Shown one piece after another: positions 1 through 7,147 of a stretch of 40,442 nucleotides of DNA; positions within the stretch are counted from its first letter, which is position 1; each line of letters begins with the position of its first letter. Source of the stretch: Candidatus Limihabitans stercoravium (lineage in GTDB: Bacteria; Bacillota; Clostridia; Christensenellales; CAG-314); assembly GCA_018715495.1 (NCBI GenBank), contig DVLO01000046.1:1-40442 (forward strand), in the 5' to 3' direction. Position numbers and translations under genes: made by a program. Below the pieces are notes generated by a model. That model did no database searches and was not told where the DNA came from. It saw only the letters and a list, made by a program, of their open reading frames with translations.

Positions 1-131
1 ATAAAAATAATGTTTATTTTTTATATTAATTAAAAGTACTATAAATCCTAACAATGTTTGTGGCAATCCCCAAGTGCATTGAATTAATATATATATTACA
101 TTTTTCATAACTAACTCCAATCTACAACTTA
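1..131. other. AT-rich end of window, no gene seen
   Basis: Very AT-rich sequence with no open frame of useful length. It continues the AT-rich character of the next 1.2 kb and may carry the 3' flank of the leftward genes that follow. Confidence 0.4.
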
Positions 132-530
132 CTATTTATTTAACTCTTTTTCTAAATCTTTCATATATCTTTTCTGTTGACTCTTTAAATAAGACTTTGC
201 TAACAGTTTCATAATAAAATTATTTACTTCTATTTCTTCTGTAAAGTCTAGTTCAATATTACCATTTGGAAGTTCTTTAAAAATACCAATCCATTTACCT
301 TTTAAATTAGCATTTTCTAAATCAAATTTATACTCTTTTAACTTTTCTTTTGCAGTAATAGTAAAATATGTAGGAAAATTATTTTTGGTATATTCAATAA
401 AATGTGTTTCATCTATTATCTCTATTTTTGATAAGTCTGTTCGCCATTTATAATTTGAATTATCTGTAATAATATCCCACAATTTATTTTTATCACAAAA
501 AAATTGTTTTTTTATATTTGAGATTATCAT
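132..530 (-). CDS. SRPBCC-like (polyketide cyclase/START-fold) small protein
   Basis: Encodes about 132 residues. The pattern resembles SRPBCC ligand-binding proteins: an N-terminal beta strand followed by a helix of the type DKNKLWDIITD, then a strand-rich middle and a C-terminal helix (NNFIMKLLAKSYLKSQQKRYMKDLEKEL). Such proteins bind small hydrophobic ligands; the ligand here is unknown. I chose the ATG at 530 because GGAGGT lies 3-8 bases upstream (533-538); an in-frame ATG four codons earlier has no such site. It lies 27 bases after the DUF3788 gene and probably shares its transcript. Codons are strongly A/T-biased compared with the rest of the window, suggesting transfer. Family call moderate, gene reality high. 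Confidence 0.7.
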   Translation of the reverse strand: MIISNIKKQFFCDKNKLWDIITDNSNYKWRTDLSKIEIIDETHFIEYTKNNFPTYFTITAKEKLKEYKFDLENANLKGKWIGIFKELPNGNIELDFTEEIEVNNFIMKLLAKSYLKSQQKRYMKDLEKELNK

Positions 531-557
531 AAATACCTCCATAATTTATACCTTATA

Positions 558-965
558 TCACTTTCTATTTGGCTTTCTTTTTATAAATAGTAACTTCTTC
601 AAATCTTCTATTATTGAATTATTTGTTATATCAAACATAACCCATTTTCCATCGTGGAATGTTTCTGCATTGTCATAGGTTTCTAATACTTCAGATGAAA
701 GTTCGCTTCTTATTTCTTCAAATCTAATTCTTTCGTCTTTACCAAAGATTATCATAAATCCCAATGTATTATCATTAAAATAAACTGCACATAAAGTTTT
801 TCCACCTTTTCTAAACTTATATTCATAAGCCCATTTTTTACCACCGTTATTCCATATTTGTTCCATATCATAAAGTTTTGTTATTTCATCAACAATATCA
901 TAAAAAATATTAACTTTATCAATTCCCACTAATTTTTCAAGTTCTTCTTTTTTTATATTTTCCAC
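558..965 (-). CDS. DUF3788 family protein
   Basis: 135 residues matching the DUF3788 pattern: a central AYEYKFRKGGKTLCAVYF segment, GFMIIFGKDERIRFEEIR, then YDNAETFHDGKWVMFDI and a basic end KRKPNRK. The family is a small cytoplasmic protein of unknown function common in Clostridia, often beside regulators. The start is GTG at 965 with an AGAGG site about 8 bases upstream. It lies between the truncated XRE gene and the SRPBCC gene, all leftward, and shares their AT-rich codon use. No catalytic function can be assigned. Confidence 0.85.
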   Translation of the reverse strand: MENIKKEELEKLVGIDKVNIFYDIVDEITKLYDMEQIWNNGGKKWAYEYKFRKGGKTLCAVYFNDNTLGFMIIFGKDERIRFEEIRSELSSEVLETYDNAETFHDGKWVMFDITNNSIIEDLKKLLFIKRKPNRK

Positions 966-1048
966 AATTAAAACCTCTCTACAAATTATTATTTGTCGGA
1001 ATAACTTATTAAATATCTAATTGTTTCTTTTAGAAATATTGCTTAAAT

Positions 1049-1237
1049 CTACCAAACAATAGGAGTTATGCCATCTGTGTCATAATATATTTGACACCCT
1101 AGTATGTATAGAGGCAAGTAAACAAAGATGGTAAGTTCTACAATATTTCCACAATCACATCTACATTTAGCTAATTCTTCTTGTGTTAAGAACTTTCTTT
1201 CACGATATTCTCTAATCTTTTTCGCATAATCAAACAT
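1049..1237 (-). pseudogene. Truncated XRE-family regulator fused to an unrelated tail
   Basis: The first 24 residues (MFDYAKKIREYRERKFLTQE onward to LAK) are the start of a Cro/C1-type helix-turn-helix, which in intact proteins continues with an LGVS-type recognition helix. Here the frame runs straight into CRCDCGNIVEL, a Cys-rich motif typical of phage-type C-x-C-D-C-G proteins, and then into a hydrophobic tail with no recognisable domain. The product (62 residues) therefore looks like a deletion fusion of two genes and lacks a complete DNA-binding fold. It has a possible GAGGTGTAAC site before the ATG. It may still be transcribed. Confidence 0.6.
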
Positions 1238-1331
1238 AGTTACACCTCAAAATTACTTATCAGTATTTTAACACAAAACAAATAATATTACGATAGAATC
1301 CTTAACTTTTGTGAGCTTTTTTATCAAGAAA

Positions 1332-1388
1332 GGACAAAAAGTTTATTGTGCGACAAAAAGTTTATTGTGGTATAAAAAGTTTCTAGTG
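1332..1388. repeat. Three tandem 19-bp direct repeats
   Basis: Units at 1332-1350, 1351-1369 and 1370-1388. The first two are identical except for the first base (GACAAAAAGTTTATTGTG core); the third is a diverged TATAAAAAGTTTCTAGTG. They lie about 100 bases upstream of the truncated XRE gene, so they could be the operator array of the lost regulator or iterons of a former element. The rest of 1238-1542 holds no gene, only the tRNA-Glu terminator. Confidence 0.75.
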
Positions 1389-1488
1389 CAAGTTCAGGCT
1401 TTCAATCATCCTTAAAGCGAGAAAAGCAAATTTGAACTATATGTTTATTTTATGTTAAAAATACGCGTAATTTTGTTGATTTTGGCTC

Positions 1489-1530
1489 AAAAAAAAAGGT
1501 TTGAATAGCCGTTTTTAGCGTATCAAACCT
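1489..1530 (-). terminator. Intrinsic terminator of tRNA-Glu
   Basis: On the minus strand AGGTTTGA pairs with TCAAACCT across an 18-base loop and is followed by a run of nine or more T. It lies just after the 3' CCA of tRNA-Glu. Confidence 0.75.
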
Positions 1531-1542
1531 ATGCATTCAATA

Positions 1543-1618
1543 TGGTACCCCCAAGGGGATTCGAACCCCTGTTTCAGCCGTGAGAGGGCTACGTCCTAGG
1601 CCACTAGACCATGAGGGC
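1543..1618 (-). tRNA. tRNA-Glu (anticodon CTC)
   Basis: 76 bases including an encoded CCA. The acceptor GCCCTCA pairs with TGGGGGT (two G-U pairs), the D-arm reads GTCTAGTGGCCTAGGAC as in other tRNA-Glu genes, the anticodon loop is CTCTCAC in a TAGCC/GGCTG stem, and the T-arm is AGGGG-TTCGAAT-CCCCT. It has its own promoter and terminator. Confidence 0.95.
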
Positions 1619-1629
1619 TTAACAGTTGA

Positions 1630-1658
1630 ATTATACCATACAATACGTACAATTGCAA
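1630..1658 (-). promoter_or_regulatory. Promoter of tRNA-Glu
   Basis: Minus strand: -35 TTGCAA, 17-base spacer, -10 TATAAT, with the tRNA 5' end about 12 bases after the -10 box. Confidence 0.7.
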
Positions 1659-1757
1659 CTGATTGTAAAGCAAATAACCTATTAAATTAGATTGGCAGTA
1701 CAGTTGTAAATACAAATTTCATTCATACACAACTAAAGCATACTTAGTTTCAATAAC

Positions 1758-2222
1758 TTACTGATTGAGTACACCCGTTGCAAAGTAAAACAAAACCATT
1801 TCCACAATGCACAAAGCAATAAGCACAGATGCCCAGACTATGCGACCTGTCCTTGCTGCACCGCTGCAATGACGTGAAGCAAGTACAATGCCGCAAATTG
1901 AAAGAATCAACACCAGAAAACCTAATACAGGCACAACATAGACAAATACCTTGTTCGCCGAATCGACAAAAGTTTGCAATCCTTCAAGGCTGTCCACGTT
2001 GAACATTTTTCTAAAATTCTCATTGAGCAAAATCAGGAAAAATGTCACCAGAACAATAATTAACAGCATAATTACGTAAAGTACTGCAAGTGCCGAACCA
2101 ATGAATTCAAGTGCATTGACAATGATCGGCACAAGACCCAGCACCACGAAAAAAGTGCTCCATTTAAGCAATCGTGTACAACGGCGAATCAGCTTGTCGC
2201 CCTGTGACAGTTGTTTATTCAT
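1758..2222 (-). CDS. Small integral membrane protein, unknown function
   Basis: 154 residues with four predicted membrane helices: about 20-42 (KWSTFFVVLGLVPIIVNAL), 45-70 (rich in V/I/L), 95-120 (VYVVPVLGFLVLILSICGIV) and 130-150 (VWASVLIALCIVEMVLFYF). The start is the ATG at 2222, with GAGGAGG 7 or so bases upstream and a consensus promoter immediately before it; the open frame continues further 5' but that part has no ribosome site. I do not recognise the family. It stands alone, leftward, between tRNA-Glu and the Mn riboswitch locus. Confidence 0.75.
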   Translation of the reverse strand: MNKQLSQGDKLIRRCTRLLKWSTFFVVLGLVPIIVNALEFIGSALAVLYVIMLLIIVLVTFFLILLNENFRKMFNVDSLEGLQTFVDSANKVFVYVVPVLGFLVLILSICGIVLASRHCSGAARTGRIVWASVLIALCIVEMVLFYFATGVLNQ

Positions 2223-2247
2223 GGGGTTTACCTCCTCGCTTTTATAT

Positions 2248-2276
2248 ATTATAACACAGCAGGAAGTAAACGTCAA
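2248..2276 (-). promoter_or_regulatory. Promoter of the small membrane protein gene
   Basis: Minus strand: TTGACG, 17 bases, TATAAT, about 25 bases upstream of the ATG at 2222. It also argues against the longer upstream start of that frame. Confidence 0.75.
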
Positions 2277-2486
2277 TACCATCACTTGTGCGTCAGAATA
2301 CACACAAAAGTTATAAATCATGAGGATAGTCAAAGCAACAACTCTTTGTTGTAATCCCAAAAGGCTGTGTATTTTCCCCATACGCAATGAACATTAGTTT
2401 GTAGAGAGCCGCCCATGTTGATAAAGTCAAACTGTCATATTCGCAATGAATATGGCATGAAATTTCGGAAAATGGTTTGTCGGTAA

Positions 2487-2516
2487 TTGACAAAAACGGA
2501 CATAATGTTGTATAAC
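2487..2516 (+). promoter_or_regulatory. Promoter of the Mn riboswitch/exchanger transcript
   Basis: TTGACA at 2487-2492 and TATAAC at 2511-2516 with an 18-base spacer. The predicted transcription start, about 2522, coincides with the first base of the riboswitch aptamer. Confidence 0.65.
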
Positions 2517-2521
2517 CAGAT

Positions 2522-2613
2522 TTCTTAAGGGAGTAGTTTGCGATACTTGTATCGTGGTTAGTCAACATACTGATTACACAATCTGGCTGACATTAAAGAA
2601 CGAGACTTAAGTA
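2522..2613 (+). ncRNA. yybP-ykoY (Mn2+-sensing) riboswitch aptamer
   Basis: The order of conserved blocks fits the yybP-ykoY family: P1 strand CTTAAG (2524-2529) running into GGGAGTAG, a short hairpin GATA-CTTG-TATC, AGTCAACATACTG, GGCTGACATTAAAG, then GAACGAGACTTAAG closing P1 (2606-2611). Known members bind Mn2+ through the two docked internal loops and usually switch expression on. The P1 3' strand CTTAAGTATAG is also the 5' arm of the terminator that follows, so forming P1 should prevent termination. The downstream gene is a CaCA-type cation exchanger, plausible as a Mn2+ exporter. Recognised by eye; not scored against a covariance model. Confidence 0.85.
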
Positions 2614-2653
2614 TAGTAATGATTTGCTATACTTAAAGATCGTTCTTTTTTTT
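2603..2653 (+). terminator. Riboswitch expression platform (conditional terminator)
   Basis: ACTTAAGTATAG pairs with CTATACTTAA around TAATGATTTG, with outer pairing GAACGA/TCGTTC, followed by eight T. It shares its 5' arm with P1 of the aptamer, giving mutually exclusive folds. The exchanger ribosome site (CAGGAGG, 2671-2677) follows. Confidence 0.8.
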
Positions 2654-2682
2654 GTATAGCAACGTGTTTTCAGGAGGTTTAT

Positions 2683-3462
2683 ATGTGGTTTATTTATCCG
2701 TTGTATGTTGTTTTACTGTGTTTTGTCGTGTTTTTGTCAGGCAAACTTGCAGATCTTGTCGACCTGCTTGACAAAAAAACCAAAATCAGCGGTGCTTTCT
2801 TAGGAGGAGTCCTGCTAGCCGCAGTGACGTCTTTACCGGAATTCTTTACTGCCATCTCAGCAGTCACGATAGTTAATTCGCCGGAGTTGGTCATTGGAGA
2901 TATTCTTGGATCAGACATATTTAATCTCACAGTACTGGCGCTTCTGACAATTTCGTTTTACAGACATTTCAAGACAAGCAAAATAGACAAGTGGCATTTC
3001 GTTTCGCTGATTGTACTCATTGCAATGTACTGTTTGACAGCCTACGCAATATTTGCACCTGTCGAACTTCAACCAATGCTTGGTAGTATCAACGCAATTT
3101 CCATAGTAATACTTGCTATATACGTAGTATTGATTGTCAAACAGCCTAAGGAAAGCGAAGAACATCATGACGACATTGACAGCAAGTTGACTGTCAAACA
3201 GATAGTTGTTCTTTTTGTAGTTTTTTCACTACTGCTGATTGTTGCAAGCGTATTGATTACATACACTACAGATCTCATCACCAAGGAAATCCCATGGTTG
3301 GGAGGAACAGTCGCAGGAGCAATACTTCTGGGCGTTGCTACTTCTTTGCCTTTCGATAAAAAAAATTCCGTCACAAACGTGACGGAACTATCAAACCATT
3401 GTTCAGGCGATTCCTTCTTTTTCAAGCGTTGCACCAATTATTGCAACAATCTCACTTGTTGA
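2683..3462 (+). pseudogene. CaCA-family (Na+/Ca2+ exchanger-like) gene truncated in its second alpha repeat
   Basis: Residues 1-223 are a calcium/cation antiporter: an N-terminal helix, alpha-1 repeat (GGVLLAAVTSLPEFFTAISA, then GDILGSDIFNLTVL), four further helices, an acidic/His linker (KESEEHHDDID) and the start of alpha-2 (GGTVAGAILLGVATSLP). At base 3351, immediately after SLP and before the essential Glu, homology stops. The remaining 36 residues are translated from the terminator and 3' end of the opposing gene. Intact proteins run to roughly 310-330 residues. Without the alpha-2 Glu and following helices the product should not transport. A strong SD and riboswitch remain. Either a true deletion or an assembly join. 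Confidence 0.8.
3358..3387 (-). terminator. Terminator of the 3403-4164 gene
   Basis: Perfect 9-bp stem TTCCGTCAC-AAAC-GTGACGGAA (3366-3387); on the minus strand it is followed by eight T. It lies inside the open frame of the truncated exchanger, which shows that frame to be a fusion with foreign sequence. Confidence 0.85.
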
Positions 3463-4164
3463 AGGATAATTGCGCATTGTGTACTTGAAACCAATCCAGA
3501 TAAAACGCAATATCTTGGGATTTTTGAGTTGAAGGGCGTTTGTCATTGCATTGCAGATGGTCACTGCATCTATTCTTTCGGTCTCATCGGCAAAAGTTTC
3601 TCTTTCAAGCAAACCCCTGATGGATTCAACCAATCCCAAGACGTATCTCAACGACTCACTGTTGAAGTAAGCTTTCTGTGCGAAAAAGAACTTTTCCGCA
3701 CGATCCTGTGCTTCAAGGTCAAGACTGTCGGGATCTACTGTGCGCAATATGTTTTCCCCTGCACGTTTAAAGGGCTTTAAAACATCATTTACAAACATTT
3801 CGTAGCTGACGTTACTGTCGGCATCGTAGAAGTACTCTTTCAGAAACTCAATAAAGTTGCGCCTTCCACTGTCCACTTCGGCAAGCAGACACACCACAAA
3901 GGCAAACAATCTGTTTTTGTCAACAGGTAATTTGAGTTTGGCTTCCACTGTACCGTCATTTTTCGTCCAGGTTACCCTGGCACGTGAAAACTCAGTAACG
4001 TAGTTGGAAGTCTTTAATGTATCTGACAGGCACTTGGTCAATGCAGGAACTTCCGTGACACACTTCAACACAATTGCAATGTGCTTGTCTACCAGAATCA
4101 ACTTGCATTCCATAAGTTGATTTACTGCCGATGTGAAATACGCCAGACCGTTGCGTTCCTTCAT
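3403..4164 (-). CDS. Conserved-looking protein of unknown function
   Basis: 253 residues, soluble, no signal peptide and no membrane helix. The middle is acidic and helix-rich (NFIEFLKEYFYDADSNVSYE; SLDLEAQDRAEKFFFAQKAY), ending with an isoleucine-rich helix. I do not recognise a family. The ATG at 4164 has GAGGAGGC about 6 bases upstream and its own promoter, and a strong terminator follows the stop codon, so it is a well-formed single-gene unit. It is divergent from the DUF4364 gene with a 152-base shared region. Confidence 0.8.
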   Translation of the reverse strand: MKERNGLAYFTSAVNQLMECKLILVDKHIAIVLKCVTEVPALTKCLSDTLKTSNYVTEFSRARVTWTKNDGTVEAKLKLPVDKNRLFAFVVCLLAEVDSGRRNFIEFLKEYFYDADSNVSYEMFVNDVLKPFKRAGENILRTVDPDSLDLEAQDRAEKFFFAQKAYFNSESLRYVLGLVESIRGLLERETFADETERIDAVTICNAMTNALQLKNPKILRFIWIGFKYTMRNYPSTSEIVAIIGATLEKEGIA

Positions 4165-4190
4165 GATTGCCTCCTCAGGTTGTTTTAAAA

Positions 4191-4219
4191 ATTATACCAT
4201 AATGAAAAATTTATTCCAA
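4191..4219 (-). promoter_or_regulatory. Promoter of the 3403-4164 gene
   Basis: Minus strand: TTGGAA, 17 bases, TATAAT, ending 26 bases upstream of the ATG. Confidence 0.65.
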
Positions 4220-4248
4220 GTATTTTTTTTCAAAATTGGCAAAAACTG

Positions 4249-4277
4249 TTGTGATTGTACGATATTTGTAGTATAAT
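4249..4277 (+). promoter_or_regulatory. Promoter of the DUF4364 gene
   Basis: TTGTGA, 17 bases, TATAAT; the AAGGAGG ribosome site follows at 4304-4311. Confidence 0.65.
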
Positions 4278-4316
4278 AGCATACGCTTGCAATAAAAAAT
4301 AAACAAGGAGGCGCTT

Positions 4317-4856
4317 ATGCAAACCGGTCTTACACAAGATAAAACCATCAACAAGCTGATAATGTTGTTTGTGTTCGATAAAATGGAAACAGCAATGACT
4401 GAAAGCACCATCCTTGACCTGTGCTTTACAAAAAACAACTGGATAAGTTTTGCCAACTGTAAAGAAACATTGCTGGACATTGTAAACAGCGGTTTTGTCT
4501 ACAAAACCCAACCGATGGGCAAAGATATTGAAGTTTTGTACGACCTTACAACGGAGGGCAGAGTTTGTCTTGCAAATTTCTACACCCGTATTCCGTCCAG
4601 CATACGCAAGTTGATAAGTGAACACATCAATCTTAAGCGCAGAGAGTATCGCAGACGCCAGGACTACGTTGCCAACTACGAAAAGTGTCCTGACGGTTCG
4701 TACAATGTCACGCTGCGTATAGATGAGGCTACAAAGACGACATTGGAAATAAACCTCAATGTCACCACAAGAAGCACTGCCAAACAGATAGAAAAAGCAT
4801 GGCAGGAAAAAGCTCCGCTTGTGTACAGCAAGTTGGAAGAATTGCTGATTGATTAA
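4317..4856 (+). CDS. DUF4364 family protein (winged-helix-like)
   Basis: 179 residues. The N-terminus (NKLIMLFVFDKMETAMTEST, then LDLCFTKNNWISFANCKETL) and the segment YDLTTEGRVCLANFYTRIP are typical of DUF4364, a Clostridia family whose first half resembles a winged helix and is presumed DNA-binding. The second half is a strand-rich domain (YNVTLRIDEATKTTLEINLNV). Start ATG with AAGGAGG six bases before. It stands alone, followed by a short palindrome AAAGTGCACTTT plus T-run and the tRNA-Leu promoter. The regulated genes are unknown. Confidence 0.85.
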   Translation: MQTGLTQDKTINKLIMLFVFDKMETAMTESTILDLCFTKNNWISFANCKETLLDIVNSGFVYKTQPMGKDIEVLYDLTTEGRVCLANFYTRIPSSIRKLISEHINLKRREYRRRQDYVANYEKCPDGSYNVTLRIDEATKTTLEINLNVTTRSTAKQIEKAWQEKAPLVYSKLEELLID

Positions 4857-4896
4857 AGAAAGTGCACTTTTTTTCAACAAAGTTGTACAAAAACAA

Positions 4897-4925
4897 TTGA
4901 CAAATTTTCAGAAAAACTGTATCAT
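4897..4925 (+). promoter_or_regulatory. Promoter of tRNA-Leu
   Basis: TTGACA, 17 bases, TATCAT, with the tRNA 5' end 14 bases after the -10 box. Confidence 0.75.
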
Positions 4926-4938
4926 AGATACAGCCTTT

Positions 4939-5021
4939 GCGAGATTGGCGGAATCGGCAGACGCGAACGTTTAAGGGGCGTTTGAGTAATCGTGTGAGTT
5001 CAAGTCTCACATCTCGCACCA
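4939..5021 (+). tRNA. tRNA-Leu (anticodon AAG)
   Basis: 83 bases with encoded CCA. Acceptor GCGAGAT/ATCTCGC, D-arm GCG...CGC, anticodon stem AACGT/GCGTT with loop TTAAGGG giving AAG, a class II variable arm, T-arm GTGAG-TTCAAGT-CTCAC, discriminator A73 as expected for Leu. A34 is rare in bacterial tRNAs; it would have to be converted to inosine to read all three CUY/A codons well. Confidence 0.93.
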
Positions 5022-5023
5022 CG

Positions 5024-5058
5024 AAATCCGAATCGAAATTCGATTCGGATTTTTTTTT
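5024..5058 (+). terminator. Terminator of tRNA-Leu
   Basis: AAATCCGAATCGAA pairs with TTCGATTCGGATTT and is followed by nine T. Confidence 0.85.
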
Positions 5059-5702
5059 GCGCAAAAAGCGTGTTCCGCACTAACGCACGTTCGGTGAAGT
5101 ACAACGCCCAGGACGACCCCGGAGGGTCTTGATTTACCAAGGGACAAACAAGCATTTATTTCACATGCATTTACCTCAGTTAATATCATTGTGTATCAAT
5201 CAATGTTGACGGCCGGTGTCTTTGCTGGCAGATTAACTATTACAATGGTTACCGGGAATACTCTGCACGAACATGTATTGTACAAGGTTTGTCTGCAAAC
5301 TATTTGCCTTTAACAATTCACAGCTTGATTGAAATCAGCAAAGATGAACATAAAACACACAGCATGGGTTGTTGTGTGTATGTGTGCAAATCAAACACAC
5401 GCTGTATCTTCAACTTACACTACTTTTTAATACAACGTCGGTTAAATTTTTGTGATTTTAATGCATCAGAAATATCTGCACTGTACAACACTGCGGCATT
5501 TGCACTGCGAAAATATATAGACTATTGAAATCGCCTAAATGCATGCACATGTCAACCTTTTACCAGCAACAATTGCTCACATGATTAATGACAGTTTAGT
5601 GCAATTTTTCAACAGGATTGTGAAACAAAAAACAGTTGTAAAATAGAAAAAATGACTATATAATTTCTGATATAAAAAAAAGTAATCAAGGAAAATAAAT
5701 AT
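5059..5702. other. Intergenic region with a GC-rich block, no convincing gene
   Basis: 5059-5170 is clearly richer in G+C than the sequence around it and contains small hairpins (for example GACCC-CGGA-GGGTC at about 5112-5125), so it could be part of a structured RNA that I do not recognise. 5170-5560 is ordinary AT-rich sequence with short open frames lacking ribosome sites. The MATE promoter occupies 5636-5664. Confidence 0.4.
5636..5664 (+). promoter_or_regulatory. Promoter of the MATE gene
   Basis: TTGTAA, 17 bases, TATAAT, 38 bases upstream of the ATG; AAGGA lies at about 5688. Confidence 0.7.
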
Positions 5703-7085
5703 ATGGGTACAACTAAAGCTATTTCGGACAAAAACAACCTTACGGTTGGAAGTCCAATCAAGAAGATAATCTTATTTACAATACCCGTGTTGTTGGGTGC
5801 ATTGTTCCAACAGTTTTACGGGCTGGTCGATGCAATAATCGTAGACAGAACATTGGGACAAACTGCGTTTTCGTCAGTTGGCATCACCGGTTCACTGTCT
5901 TTCTTAGTATTAGGTTTTGCGCAAGGCACTACTGCAGGATTTTCAGTAGTAGCCAGCCAATACTTCGGTGCAAAAGAAATGGACAAGGTAAGAAAAAGCA
6001 TTGCCACATCATTCCTGCTTTGCGTGATACTTACCGTCATACTTACCGCACTGATGGCTGTGTTTACACGTCCACTTCTGCAACTGCTGAACACTCCTGA
6101 AAAATACTTCGAAAATTCCTACGCATACATATCTACAATATTCTACGGCATGGGAGCTACAATACTGTACAACATTGCAGCATATATCCTCCGTGCTTTG
6201 GGTGACTCAAAGACTCCTCTGTACTTTCTTGTGGTTGCTTGTGTACTGAACATTGGCATGGACCTGCTGTTCATCATTGTTTTTAAAATGGGAATCGCCG
6301 GTGCAGGCTGGGCAACGGTATTGAGTCAGTTGCTTGCAGGTATTGCTTGTCTTGTATACATGTTCATCAAGTATCCTGTCATCCGACTTAAAAAGGAAGA
6401 CTGGAAGACGTCATTTAGATTTTGCATGAAACACCTGAACATCGGTATTCCGATGGGATTTCAGTTTTCAATCATTGCAATAGGCATCATGATTCAACAG
6501 GCTGCAATCAACAGCCTTGGAGATGACGTAGTTACTGCTTACACTGCTGCATCACGTATTGACAACCTGTTTGTTCAGGGTTACGGCGCACTGGGAACAA
6601 CAATGGCTACATTCTGTGGTCAGAACCTTGGAGCTAAACAATACGACAGAATGAAAAGAGGTGTCAGAGACGCAACAATACTGGGAGTGTGCATTACTGT
6701 AGTAATTGCAACGGTGATCTCAATTTTCGGCGAATCGATGACCTACTGGTTTATATCCACTGCAACTAAAGAACAAGCACAACTGTGTCAGAAATACCTG
6801 ATTTACCAGGCAATGTTCTACCTGTTGTTGATGGCAATTTACGTTTATCGTAACTCATTACAGGGAATGAATTACAGTAGTATAACAGTTGTTGCAGGAA
6901 TATTGGAACTTGTCATGCGTTGTCTTGCAGCATTTGTACTGGTACAGCTGTGGGGATTTGTAGGAATCTGCCTGTCCAATCCTGTAGCGTGGGTAGGAGC
7001 AGATATCATATTGCTACCTGCGTATTTCTTCGCAATCAGAAAATTCAAAAAGAAACAACTTGTTGAAGTCACAGCAACAAAGTAA
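5703..7085 (+). CDS. MATE-family multidrug/cation antiporter
   Basis: 460 residues with about twelve membrane helices in two six-helix halves. The N-terminal pattern GSPIKKIILFTIPVLLGALFQQFYGLVDAIIV and the second-half GIPMGFQFSIIAIGIMIQQA are MATE hallmarks; the A-x-A-D-x-I-V region and the interdomain loop are intact and the length is normal. Such proteins expel cationic drugs or metabolites using a Na+ or H+ gradient; the substrate cannot be told. Monocistronic with its own promoter and a terminator shared with the converging DUF2344 gene. Confidence 0.92.
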   Translation: MGTTKAISDKNNLTVGSPIKKIILFTIPVLLGALFQQFYGLVDAIIVDRTLGQTAFSSVGITGSLSFLVLGFAQGTTAGFSVVASQYFGAKEMDKVRKSIATSFLLCVILTVILTALMAVFTRPLLQLLNTPEKYFENSYAYISTIFYGMGATILYNIAAYILRALGDSKTPLYFLVVACVLNIGMDLLFIIVFKMGIAGAGWATVLSQLLAGIACLVYMFIKYPVIRLKKEDWKTSFRFCMKHLNIGIPMGFQFSIIAIGIMIQQAAINSLGDDVVTAYTAASRIDNLFVQGYGALGTTMATFCGQNLGAKQYDRMKRGVRDATILGVCITVVIATVISIFGESMTYWFISTATKEQAQLCQKYLIYQAMFYLLLMAIYVYRNSLQGMNYSSITVVAGILELVMRCLAAFVLVQLWGFVGICLSNPVAWVGADIILLPAYFFAIRKFKKKQLVEVTATK

Positions 7086-7102
7086 ACTGAATATTGCAAA
7101 AC

Positions 7103-7138
7103 AAAAGGTTGTTGAGTAATGATACTCAACAACCTTTT
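7103..7138. terminator. Bidirectional terminator between MATE and DUF2344 genes
   Basis: AAAAGGTTGTTGAGTA pairs with TACTCAACAACCTTTT around ATGA... with T-runs in both directions. Confidence 0.85.
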
Positions 7139-7147
7139 TATTTGATG

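Noticed and set aside
1332..1388. CRISPR array
   Set aside because: The 19-bp units are directly adjacent with no spacers and no cas genes are present.
2311..2568. 85-codon open frame on the minus strand
   Set aside because: It has no ribosome site, unusual Cys/His-rich content, and its first part lies on the opposite strand of the Mn riboswitch aptamer and promoter.
5289..5528. 79-codon plus-strand frame between tRNA-Leu and the MATE gene
   Set aside because: No Shine-Dalgarno site, no promoter near it, and composition like translated noncoding DNA.
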